Source: Desmodesmus armatus
Lineage: Eukaryota > Chlorophyta > Chlorophyceae > Sphaeropleales > Scenedesmaceae
Assembly: GCA_007449985.2 (NCBI GenBank)
Contig: VIIQ02000028.1
Location: forward strand, 62,001 to 126,000
DNA length: 64,000 nucleotides
Direction of reading: 5' to 3'
Each line of letters opens with the position of its first letter. Within the stretch, counting starts at the first letter, position 1. Made by a program: the position numbers and the translations under genes. The notes below the pieces were generated by a model that saw nothing but the letters and a program-made list of their open reading frames with translations, was not told the origin of the DNA and searched no databases. This document shows, piece by piece, positions 1-9,101 of the stretch.

Positions 1-820
1 TGATCCCATATCACAGCGGCGGCAATCATCACACCATGAGTGCATCTCAGCGCCTGCAGTAGCAGCAGCAGCAGCCTGAACAGCAGCAGGACAGTGGACT
101 AATGCTCCAGGATTGCATCTCATCGGCTGCGGCAGCAGTAGAATGCAGCTTCCTTGGCAAAATCGCTTATATGGGTCGTCATATGGGTTGTACAATCTTT
201 ACACCCCTGCGCTTGTTTACTTTGCTTTCTGCTGCGCATGTGCCCTTGACAAGTGTTACCCCCAAGTCTGCTGGCTGTGTTGGCGCCCACACCACACCAG
301 ATGGATAGACATGTGTGTCGCAGCTTTGCCTTGAGTTGTGTGCTTGCACGTGTGTCGTTGTGCTGTGTGGTGTTGCAGGCGAGGTAGTCTGTACTGTGAA
401 GGATTCCCTTTGGGGCCTTCTAGCCTAACACTGGGGTTGTGTGCTTTCGCGTCTCGTTGGGCTGTGTGGTGTTGCAGGCAAAGCAGGCTCTACTGTTAAG
501 GATTCCCTTTGGGGCCTTCTAGCCTAACACTGCAGTTTTGTGCGTGCGCATGTGTCATTGTGATGTGGAGTGTTGCAGGCGATGCGGCCCTGCCGTGAAG
601 GGTGCCTTCTGGCCTCGCTTTGCTTTTGTGTACATGTGTGTGTGTGTGTGTGCATGTCCCCCCCCCCTGCCACATGTCTGCTGCAGGGTGCGGTCATGGT
701 AGCTTCCTGCCATCTGACGAGCCCCTTCAGCAAGGGCGAAACCGCAAAACAACCTGACAAGTACATGCCTGCAGCATGGGGATGAGCTAATACCTGATGC
801 AAGCTGCGATGCTCCCCTGT
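1..820. other. Left-edge noncoding stretch
   Basis: I see no convincing gene here. The stretch holds a CAG run at 61-75, the roughly 100-bp tandem repeat listed separately, and a TG-rich tract followed by a C run near 630-670. The short ORFs in all frames look like chance ORFs in GC-rich DNA. It may be the 3' end or an intron of a gene lying to the left. Confidence 0.4.
362..600. repeat. Tandem repeat, about 100 bp, 2.3 copies
   Basis: The string TGTTGCAGGC recurs at 371, 470 and 571. Between the first two copies almost the whole unit is repeated, including TTTGGGGCCTTCTAGCC. The third copy is shorter and more diverged. Spacing is 99 and then 101 bp. Each unit begins with a sequence resembling a splice acceptor (TTGCAG/G), so duplicated intron-exon junctions are possible, but no reading frame is kept across the units. 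Confidence 0.75.
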
Positions 821-1125
821 GCAGTGCCGCTGTTGGTGACGCTGCCCCTAGGGCAACTCTCGTGGCCGTCAAGCAGGCACTCAGTGAGAATACACGTGAC
901 GCTGATGCCTGCGTCACGGTGAAGGTACTATCAGCAAGTGCACCTGTAGAAGTCCCAGCGACAAGCCTCTTTTCCTCTCGCACAAGAGCGCGCCCTGTCA
1001 GTGCTGCTGGTACGCAGCCCCCTGCTGCATCCTGTTGCTCTGCCGACAGTGCCATTGTCAACAGTGCCTATACTGACAAAAACGTCATCGCACAGGCCAA
1101 CCCCACATTATGTTTGACCGTGTGA
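821..1125 (+). CDS. Possible exon of an unrecognised gene
   Basis: An open frame runs from an acceptor-like site (CCCCTGTGCAG, ending near 824) to a stop at 1123-1125, giving about 100 residues rich in Ala, Ser, Thr and Val. Codon choice (GCA, GCT, GTC) resembles the real exons further right. There is no recognisable domain, and no 5' exon could be joined with confidence. It could be the last exon of a gene starting left of the window, or only a chance ORF. Confidence 0.2.
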
Positions 1126-1748
1126 ATGCTCTTGCTGCTGTGCAGTTGTGCGCACTCAGGTACCGTCACTGTCCCTGCAACAACATAGAACCCTGTTGGG
1201 GTTGAGAAAAGTTGCATTGCACATTGAGTCTAGCCTACAGAACCTCGCACTGGCCGTTTTCAACTTGCTTTCAGACGCACACCTTGCTGTGGTGGCTTTG
1301 GGGGCAGCATGTATCACACCCTATCACACGCCCGTCGTCGGCATCTGCAGGCCATCAGGAAGCTGAAATCTGCCAGGCAGCAACTGCTCAGACTGACGCT
1401 AGTGCTGCTGCATCATTGGCGGCAGATCATGTTGCAGCCCAAGCTCAGCAGCGACCAAGTGAGCGCCTGATGCAACTGCCATATGCCTTGTTGTCATGGC
1501 GGTGCTTCTGAATGGGTTGGCAGAACTTTGCAAAGTGCCAAGCAATTGACTTGCATGTAGCCTGAGGACTTGCAAAGGCCAAACCAGCCAAGCAGCAGAG
1601 TGTGTCACTGTGACACACTTGAGTTCTTGCTGGTGATGGGCAAGCACATACAAAACCACAGTGGCAGCTGAAAGCAGGCACTAGGCCGGCAGAATCCTTA
1701 TCCGGCCCCTTCACCCCACGGCCAACTGGGTGTCAAGGGTGCAGTCAA
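1126..1748. other. Noncoding, no feature seen
   Basis: Short overlapping ORFs on both strands without shared composition, motifs or usable splice sites. Nothing supportable. Confidence 0.4.
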
Positions 1749-1850
1749 GGGGGGGGGGGTGCTAAGCCCTTCACCCTCCTACCCTTGACCGGTGAAGGGT
1801 GTAAGCCTTAGGGTAAAGCCCCCCCCCCCCCGGGCTAGGGTGATGGGCTT
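1749..1850. repeat. Foldback element with G-run and C-run
   Basis: An 11-G run (1749-1759) is complemented by a 13-C run (1819-1831). AAGCCCTTCACCCT at 1764-1777 is complemented, with one mismatch, by the sequence at 1837-1850. Several further short GGTGAAGGG/CCCTTCACC pieces lie between. The DNA could fold into nested hairpins. It may be a small non-autonomous foldback element or an intron remnant. No terminal target-site duplication could be assigned. Confidence 0.5.
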
Positions 1851-1964
1851 TTGAAAGGGGTGTAGGTGCCCACACCAATCACTGTCAGTTTTCAGTAACA
1901 ACCAGTGGCTTGAGTCGCTCACCATCACGGTGCCAACCTGGACAGCGCAATGTGTTCACACAAT

Positions 1965-2345
1965 GTGTTGAACAGGCCCAGCATGCGACCCAGCATGCTG
2001 CTGGCTGCTGCTGCATCAAGTCGGCACCCAGACAAAGCATCATTCATCGTCAAGGCCACTTGCCTGCAGGAAAGTACTTTATGCAGCAGAGTGGGAACCA
2101 GCTGCGGCTGGTGGGATCAGCTTGACTTCAGCCCCCAACCTTGGACACCCGGGGCCCCTCATACATTGGACTGTAACTGCCGTGAACCCCATGGGTGACG
2201 ACGAGCTGCCTCATTGCAAGTTTGCAAATTAATGTGAAAAATGATCTTATCAGTTGAAAATGATCTTATCAGTTGCAGCCTGCTCCTACTGTCCGATTGC
2301 AACGCGACCAGCCGACCGACACCTGCCCTCGCGATATCGTCCAGA
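1965..2345 (+). repeat. Direct repeat R1, left copy
   Basis: Matches 4365-4775 in the same orientation. Shared blocks are CAACC/GACC-TTGGACACC, the start-like block CCATGGGTGACGACGAGCTG, GCAGCCTGCTCCTACTG, and AACGCGACCAGCCGACCGAC near the right end. The copy contains a small internal tandem (AAAATGATCTTATCAGTTG twice, about 2236-2274). Each R1 copy lies directly upstream of a plus-strand gene (2702 and 4767), so R1 may be a duplicated promoter/5' region. The middle of the repeat is more diverged. Confidence 0.75.
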
Positions 2346-2701
2346 TATGGACACAGACCTAGGTAGGGCAGTCAATGCTCCTTATTTGCTTATTGTTGTC
2401 TGGAGGTCAAGCCTGTCACTTGCACAATATCGCGCCAACGTTGGACAAGCGATCGTGAAGGTCGATGGCAGGTCCGCTTGAAGGGCACACGGCGTCCGCA
2501 GCAATGCATACAATTCACAGCCGCATCCATGCATGCGATCACAATTTTCTCACACTGCCTCGTTGGGTTCCTCTGAGTGTTCGACGTGCATACCGTTCCT
2601 GTCACCTGTCATCACCAACAACACTAGGACACTTTGCCACCACGATACATCAGCAACACCACCTACCAGAGCCCCTGCAGCATTGCAGCCAGCTGGCATC
2701 G

Positions 2702-3142
2702 ATGAAGGCCTGCAGCTTTACCCCTGTTCTGGTGGCCGTGCTGATATCCTTGGCCAATGCTGCCTCAGCTCTACCAGCAGGCGGACAGGAAGTAGCAACT
2801 ACACTCACAACCCCTGAGCAAAGCACCACAGACCCAGCAGAGCTGCATGAAATTGTTGCTCTACCCCGCAAGCTGGTTGAGGTGCCCCCTGCACTGTTTG
2901 ATCCAGCCAACCCTGGTCGCATTTGGACCAAGGGGGACGCGCTTCTGTCTGCCATCAAGGGCGCTGCACAAGAAGAGCACAGAAAGAGGAGCGACCAATG
3001 CACAGGGGCATGCATAACAGTCAATATCAGCAAGGTTGTGGAGGAGGTGCGCGCCCGAGGGGACGATGCTATATGCCAGGGGTCATGCAGAACCCGCCTT
3101 GGTAAGGCATTTGATGGGTCCTGCTGGTGTGCCAATGCGTGA
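2702..3142 (+). CDS. Small secreted Cys-containing protein
   Basis: Encodes 146 residues in one exon. The frame is open further upstream to 2465, but the ATG at 2702 gives a classical signal peptide: MKAC, then a hydrophobic stretch (FTPVLVAVLISLANAASA) and a plausible Ala-x-Ala cleavage site near residue 22. The mature part is acidic and Thr-rich at first. It ends in a Cys-rich segment with about six Cys (QCTGAC near residue 107, ICQGSC near 128, CWCANA at the C terminus), which suggests disulfides in a secretory or wall compartment. I do not recognise the family. The gene follows repeat R1, and a TGTAA motif lies at 3584-3588. Alternative: an N-terminally longer protein from 2465, which would lack a signal peptide. 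Confidence 0.55.
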   Translation: MKACSFTPVLVAVLISLANAASALPAGGQEVATTLTTPEQSTTDPAELHEIVALPRKLVEVPPALFDPANPGRIWTKGDALLSAIKGAAQEEHRKRSDQCTGACITVNISKVVEEVRARGDDAICQGSCRTRLGKAFDGSCWCANA

Positions 3143-4099
3143 CCGCTTCTGGTACTGCAGATGTCATGCGCATGGCCAGCGGCTGCCTTGAGTAGCTTCG
3201 TGCTGGTCTGCGCTGCATCATAGCCTTGAGTCAAGGCGCTGGCATTGGTGATAAGTTTGATTGTATTACTGGGCATGACGCCATGCGGCACTGCATGTGG
3301 AGATGCAAGGTGTTGCACTGCGTGCACTCCAAACTGCGGCAGGCAACTCCTGCTGTGTGAAGTACAAGGGTGCAGCAAGTGGACGCGCCAGTGGCTGGCT
3401 GCATTGATGCACTCAACTTGAGTATCGTGGCAATACTCATCGCGTGCACAGTGTAATACAGTGATTTTTGAGGATTTTGATGCATTCTGCTGCTGCCGTA
3501 GCGGCAGCTGCCGCTGGACATCCAACATGCATTTTGCAATGCACAAGTGGTTGCCTGAATACTTTTGCTGGCAAGTATGCACATGTAACTGTCAAGTTGG
3601 CGGGTGAGCAGCACGTTTGTCACATTGATACTTTCATACCAGAAAGGGGTGGATTATGCCATACTGCATCCTCAGGGGGGTGCAAAGCAAAAGAAACACA
3701 AATGAGATGTTCTTCCAGACAAAGAGTCGAAGATGGACCAGCTGCAGCACTTCAATGGGAAGGCAGCTGCTGCAGCTAACCATTCCTCCTGTCAAACCCA
3801 ACAGGCTCACCCCGTTGCCAGGCACCTGAATGCAGTGCCAAGGCGATGCACAACAGGCGTGCCAACACGGCTTGACATGTAGTGACATCAGCCGCTGAAG
3901 TGACATCAGCCGCTGGGTTTGGAGTCCAAACTGCTGGGTCGACACCGCTGCAGGCTTCACAGAGATGTGTGAATGAACTGGCTACCCATTGCCAACTACC
4001 AGCCTACAAATAACCTGCACTGGCAGGTGATTCCGCAGCAGCTCAACTTTGTTGCCACCTGAGAATTGCCAGGCCGAGTGCATGCAACAGGGAACCACA
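3143..4099. other. Noncoding downstream region
   Basis: Likely 3' UTR and spacer of the preceding gene. It contains a TGTAA motif at 3584-3588 (the usual algal polyadenylation signal) and an 18-bp tandem duplication (AGTGACATCAGCCGCTG-) at 3881-3916. ORFs on both strands here are short and unrelated to any family I recognise. Confidence 0.45.
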
Positions 4100-4340
4100 C
4101 CCGCACATCATACCCTGACCCCTCCTCCGCCCCCTACGGGTACCCTGTCGCTGGCCCTGAAGCTGTGCCACCTGCTGCTCCAGGTGTGTGTTGCGCTCTG
4201 CAGCGCCGCCGCTTCTGCCTGCAGCTCCTGCAGGTCCCTGTTGTCCTCATCCAGAGCAGCTGGCGCAGTGCCGCCAGTTCTGCCTGCAGCTGCTGCAGCT
4301 CCCTGCCGACCTCCGAAGGCAGCCTGACTGGGGGTGTTCA
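4100..4340 (-). pseudogene. Decayed coiled-coil fragment
   Basis: Read on the minus strand, this stretch matches the last exon of the F-box gene at 11700-11950. Shared pieces include GAGCTGCAG-CTGCAGGCAGAA, GCGCAACACACACCTGGAGC and CAGCTTCAGGGCCAGCGACA. The heptad-like text ELQ-LQAE-AAL is visible, but the reading frame changes at least twice compared with the intact copy, and the stop region is altered. It is an inverted, frameshifted copy about 7.4 kb away, probably a duplication remnant. No start or upstream F-box/LRR part is seen beside it. Confidence 0.6.
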
Positions 4341-4364
4341 GCAAAACAACACATCACTTACATA

Positions 4365-4775
4365 ATGTGTCAACAGGCCCAGCATGTGACCCAGCATGCT
4401 GCTGACTGCTGCTGCAGCATCAAGTTGGCACCCACACAAATCAGTAATTGGATGTTACACAGAACATCGCCCGTTTGGGGAGCCAACAAAAAGCTCAATC
4501 AGTCATTCCCCTGCCTACAGGACTCCTGAGGGGTTGATGCAGAGTGACTTGAAGTCAGGCGACCTGCTGCGGCTGGTGGATTTGGCTTGACTTCAACCCC
4601 CGACCTTGGACACCTCTCATACCTTGGACTCTAACTGCCGTGAACCCCATGGGTGACGACGAGCTGTCTCGTTGAAGACTAATGTGCACTATGATCAGCA
4701 ATAGCAGCCTGCTCCTACTGTTCGTCCGACTGCAACGCGACCAGCCGACCGACACCTGCCCTCGCGATGGCGTCT
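4365..4775 (+). repeat. Direct repeat R1, right copy
   Basis: The second copy of the repeat at 1965-2345. It ends exactly where the next gene begins: the shared tail CCGACACCTGCCCTCGCGAT runs into the ATG at 4767 here, and into a non-coding variant in the left copy. This supports R1 as a duplicated upstream region. Confidence 0.75.
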
Positions 4776-6109
4776 GTCCTATCCAGGGGCCGAGCATCTT
4801 TACCGAGACAAGACGACATGCAGACATGCTACTGCAGCTGTGCGCCTTCTTTCACTCCCCCTACATCTCTGCAGGACGGCCCTGTCCCCCTCCGAGACAG
4901 TGGCACAGTAGCCCTCAGCACAGTGGCCCTCAGGGATCTACCAAATCCGCTAGCTGACTGGCCAGAGGCCATGGACATCACGAATGCACTGTACAGGTAC
5001 GTTCTTGTGCATTGGATAGTGCACAGCCCCGGCTTCTAGGTCTGTAGCTCTGCAGGAGAGCTGCTGCCAGCAGCACTGGCAGCGCTGCAACCGCGCTGCT
5101 GCAGTTAGAAACTTGTGCAAGCACTCCATACCACTGACCTGACTCTGGATCTGAGATCCACTTGGCAAGGGATGACACCGTCCACAGCAGAACAAGTTGC
5201 CATCATCGATGCCACGTCTGCCTTTGGCTTTAGACAACAGCAGCAGCACCCAGCACGAAGTTCACATTAAACATGCCAGCAGTGCTGCTGCAACCATGCG
5301 CTACATATGTCTGCTGTTGTGACCCGACCTGTCTTCGCAGGCGCAACAAGAGCTCCCTGCTGCACACCCTCACCAAGGCGCTGCGGAGCCACCCAACTGC
5401 AGAAGTATACGACAAACTGCAGACCCTGATCTGCTACCTGGACATACCAGACCCTGTGCAGCAGCTGCTGCCACCCCTGAACCTAGTATCCTTGCAGCAC
5501 TTTCCTGTGCTGGACCTGCATTACTATGCCATGGCCAAGCAGGCAGTCGACACAATACTGTCCTCTACAGCCTTTGTCAACAGCAGCAGCAGTGGCACCT
5601 GGAAGACCAATGCAGCATACTTCTTTGTGAGTGTCAAAGAGGTTGAGGGGCTGCTGGCGGGTGTCTCTGTGTACTCAGTGGGCGGCGGCAACTTGCGGGA
5701 GCCTTCGTGGGCGTGTAGAGACCTGCAGGTGCCCTCAGGCAACTGTAACATAGATGCAGGCCGTGACCTCACAGCTGTTCTACTAAGCTCCATGGACGCT
5801 GCTGCCAACAGTGCTGCTAACGGTGCAGACAGCAGTGATTTTGGCGCTGTGCAGCTGCCAGAGGGTGTGCCGTTGTGGGATGTGGCAAGGGCAGACTGCA
5901 GCAACGGCAGCCATATGGTCAAGGGCATCTCACAGTACCACAAGTGCTTTGGCTGCCACATGGTTGCGCTTATGGCAGATGCTGTGAGTGGCATCTGCTT
6001 ACATGGCGAGGCAGGCTTGCCGAGGGCAGCCAGTGGATGTGTGGAGCATCGGGCAGCGGGGTATGTGTATGAGGTTGGTGTGGCTAACTTGTGGGTTGTG
6101 TACTGGTGA
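4767..6109 (+). CDS. Unrecognised two-exon protein (332 aa)
   Basis: Exons 4767-4996 and 5341-6109. The donor ACAG/GTACGT and acceptor CTTCGCAG/G join in phase and give a 332-residue protein. The 5' end is the less certain part: coding character is clearest from about 4875, where CTCTGCAG could itself be an acceptor of an unseen earlier exon. Residues from about 77 on read like a helical segment (RNKSSLLHTLTKALR), then a Cys-containing Gly/Ser-rich part, with CFGCHM near residue 285 and a hydrophobic C terminus ending in VVYW. I see no catalytic motif, clear signal peptide or membrane helix. A TGTAA motif lies 80 bp after the stop. Function unknown. Confidence 0.6.
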
Positions 6110-6188
6110 TTGAATGGCAAGGCAACCTCCCACATGCGACCCCTTGTTTGCAGCCTGATTTGTGGGCAGCAGTTGCATCGTCAAGAGG

Positions 6189-6193
6189 TGTAA
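6189..6193 (+). promoter_or_regulatory. Candidate poly(A) signal TGTAA
   Basis: TGTAA, the usual green-algal polyadenylation signal, lies 80 bp downstream of the stop at 6109. Spacing is typical, but the motif is short and could occur by chance. Confidence 0.35.
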
Positions 6194-6289
6194 CATCATG
6201 CCCTGATTGGAAGGTGGGCTTGTATGCGACCATTGGCAAAGCAATGTGAAGGTTGGGGTGCCCCGCAAGTTGGTATCACAATGACTCAA

Positions 6290-6720
6290 TGAGGGGATTT
6301 CCCTTTTTCAACAGGGCTCTACTTGAAGAGATGGATATGTTCCTGTGGCGGCTGAGGAGTGTGAAACTCGTGTTGCCTAAATCAAAGCCCGCATCAACTG
6401 GGAGGGGCACAATGACAGACACTTGAAGAGGAATAAGGTGATCCAACTGCCCATGACAGTGCCTAAACTGGGGTATACATACTTGGCAACAGCTCCACAT
6501 GGCAGCAAACACAGTAGTGTAACATCAAGCAAACCCTGGGGCTCGCATGAATGCATGCGCAACCTGACCAAAGCGCAAAAGAAGGCCGTTGTCACAATGA
6601 GACAATGACCAGACGCGCCATTCTGTCTGCTTACTCAGCAGCACTAGCGATGCGGCGTGCCATGCTGTGTGCCATCAGCATTCCAACCACTAGTTGGTGA
6701 CACAAAAAGCACCCAGAGGC
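6290..6720 (-). repeat. Inverted repeat R2, left copy
   Basis: The reverse complement aligns with 12310-12740. Shared landmarks in order are GTGGTTGG-ATGCTGATGGCA, GCTGCTGAGTAAGCAG, GTGGAGCTGTTGCCA, CATACCCCAGTT, GTCTGTCATTG and ACAGGAAC. Similarity looks like roughly two thirds, with indels. No coding frame is preserved, so it is probably an old dispersed element or a segmental duplication. Confidence 0.65.
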
Positions 6721-6979
6721 CGGACGCCACTGGCATTCACAGCTCGTGGCGTACGCCGGCCCCAGTTGTCCGCAACAAGCAGAAAGTCCTGCAGTCACCA
6801 GCAATGGATACAGCACTGCTGACTGACGGCCAGTCAAGCCCAGTGTCAATACAGCACACCATCCACACTGCGCTCCAGCCAACAGGTCAGCTTCAAGGGG
6901 CTACATGTACAGCTCCCAAAGCTGCAGCACACGCTGAGCAGCACCTGTTGATGCACTGACGGTGCCACCAGCAGCAGCA

Positions 6980-8593
6980 TCACGCAGGCCGAGGCTGCCG
7001 GCCACCTGCAGCATCAGGCCGCCGCCACAGCAGCAGCAGCAGTGGCGCGCTGGGCCTGTTGAGCAGCCGCAGCTCACTGCTGGTCCAGTATGATGGGCTG
7101 AGGCCCGACAGCAGGTCCCGCACTGCCTCATATTCCTCTAGGCCCCCTGGGTGGCCTATGTAAGCCATGATGCTGACCAACCCACCAGGACGCACCACCT
7201 GCGACACACATTGATGTCTTGACAGGTGATCCATTCACGCTTGTACAAGTGGATCACATGACACTAATGGCATTAGGCACAACAGACACTGTTGTGCAGG
7301 AAGCAAGACACCCTGCAGGAAGCAAGACACCCACAAGCTCATGTACTCCCCCGCCGCCACCCACCCACCTCTAGTGCCGCCTCCACCGCTGCTGTTGTGC
7401 TGTCTTGCCGTGTGATGAGGGCCTTGTCGCCACCAGGCAGGTAGCCAAGATTGAAGGCCACTACTGCGGCCCTGTTGCACACACAGTACAGACGCAGCAT
7501 GACGCCCATCGAATCTGACGACCAATGCCAGTGCTGCGCACTCAGGACATGTAGTACATGTCGATGTGATTCTTGCGCAGTCCATGAGACCTGGGGAGCC
7601 CATCACTGCTATCCTCAACTATGTATGTGTGGACAGATCCAACCAAGTACGATGGAAGCTTGCAGGCTATGAATGAGACTGGAGACTCATGCTATGGGAG
7701 AGGTCGCACCTGTTGCTGCCCACCAGCTCCTGCAGTTGGCTGTGGCAGGCCTGGTGGAGGTGCAGCTGGGGGAGCTGGCCCCCTGGCAGCGACGACTGCA
7801 GCAGCTGGCGGGTGGAGGCCACTGCTGACGCCTGAAAGAAGGGGAGGGGTTCACAGGGTGCAAGTTGTTATGGGGCATGCCAAGCCGGAAGCAAGGGAGT
7901 GATGATTCAGTGTGCAGCATTCAGTAGGGCAGTTGCTGGTTGCTGATACAGGAACTCCTTGGTGACTTTACCAGGGGAATAGCATGACTGCCACGCCAGG
8001 CATGACATCCACAGTGACTGACACATGTTTTCAGGTCACACCTGACCACCCTATGTTGAGGTGCCATGTGGTGCTTATGGCTGTTGCTGTTGCAGATAGT
8101 GTTTGACTCACTTGTAGGTCAACTGCATGCAGCTCCCCAGTGGGTCCTATGGCCTGTGCCATGAACAGGCTGTCATGGCCATTGCCACAGGTGGCATCCA
8201 CAGCTACGTCACCAGGCTGCAACACCTGCAGTCCTCAAGAGCGTGAGCACAGCAAGCAGGAATGCTTGCTTGAGTGGGTGGTAGGCCACATGGGTGGACG
8301 GGCTGGGGTGCATTGCGCAGGGGGTGGGTCAGTGGTAGGGTGGGGTGGGGTGAACGCAAACACCTTTGCACCATTGCTGGCAAATGCAAGGGACGTTGGG
8401 TGGTGTTGAGGGAACACTCAAGCACTGTAGGTGCCACATGGCTTTGCTGTGCTGGCAACCACTCTGGCACCCACCTGCGCCCACGCCATCTGTGCTGCGG
8501 TGGTCAGGCGAGCCCCATGGTTGGACAATAGGTCCAGAAGACTGGGAACTTGTGGAGCCGCGGAAACGACATGCTGCTGCTGCTGTTGCTGCT

Positions 8594-8638
<45 letters not shown>

Positions 8639-8768
8639 CTTGCTGACTGGGTTGTGATGCTGATGCACTTTGACTTGCTGCTGTTTTCATCAGCGCGTAT
8701 CGATGCTTGGCAGCCTGACCACATGCTGCAAAGCTGCAGGAAGGGAGGCTTCGGTGCGCCAGATGCAT
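6980..8768 (-). CDS. YtqB/MnmM-type SAM methyltransferase
   Basis: Five exons on the minus strand: 8475-8768, 8112-8225, 7710-7831, 7369-7471 and 6980-7198. All junctions are in phase and give 283 aa. The fold is a class I SAM methyltransferase. The glycine-rich SAM site VDATCGNGHD is at residues 107-116, the acidic loop (AVDLQ) near 134-138, the family signature FNLGYLPGGDK at 183-193, and YIGHPGG at 224-230. These are hallmarks of the YtqB family, now named MnmM in Bacillus, which methylates the wobble aminomethyl-uridine of tRNA. Plant members are reported as organellar, so an organelle role is plausible. The first 98 residues are an extension with a polyglutamine run and could include a transit peptide. 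The substrate is inferred from family only. It is divergent from the F-box gene, with 333 bp between the two starts. Confidence 0.85.
8574..8634 (-). repeat. CTG/CAG triplet tract encoding polyglutamine
   Basis: An almost pure CTG (with some TTG) run which, on the minus strand, codes for about 20 Gln in exon 1 of the methyltransferase gene (about residues 46-65). Triplet tracts of this kind are length-variable and prone to assembly error. Confidence 0.8.
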
Positions 8769-9101
8769 GATGCACTAGCAGGTGGTTGGACCTCACAAAC
8801 TGCTACTGCTGCTACTGCTGCTATTGCTGGCTCTCTTGCAACGTTTGCGCGTTGAATATGTACCAAGACGAATTTCAATACATTTGTGTCGTGTGAAGGG
8901 GGCTAACGACTCTTGTTCTGTCGGTCAACCACTGACAGTTGCGGTCAAGATCGAACCCCTGGCAAGCATTGTCACCTACACCACGCTATTTCAGGATCCA
9001 CAAGAGGCAGTAAAGGTGTCCTACAGACGTGTCGGTGAATACATACCGAGCAGTTGAAGTTCTGGCTGTGCACACTCAGTTTGATCTGCATTCAAACCAC
9101 C
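8769..9101. promoter_or_regulatory. Short divergent intergenic region
   Basis: 333 bp separate the minus-strand methyltransferase start (8768) from the plus-strand F-box start (9102). It must hold the 5' ends of both genes. I see no clear TATA box. A short CTGCTA run near 8800-8825 is the only repeat. A shared promoter is inferred from geometry alone. Confidence 0.4.

Noticed and set aside
555..1061. 168-codon minus-strand ORF
   Set aside because: Includes the reverse of a TG microsatellite (His/Thr repeats) and shows no domain.
2650..3582. 310-codon minus-strand ORF over the small secreted protein
   Set aside because: No family resemblance or splice-supported structure. The plus strand has a clean signal peptide and Cys pattern.
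8574..8634. CRISPR-like short repeats
   Set aside because: A simple CTG triplet tract without spacers, coding for Gln on the minus strand.
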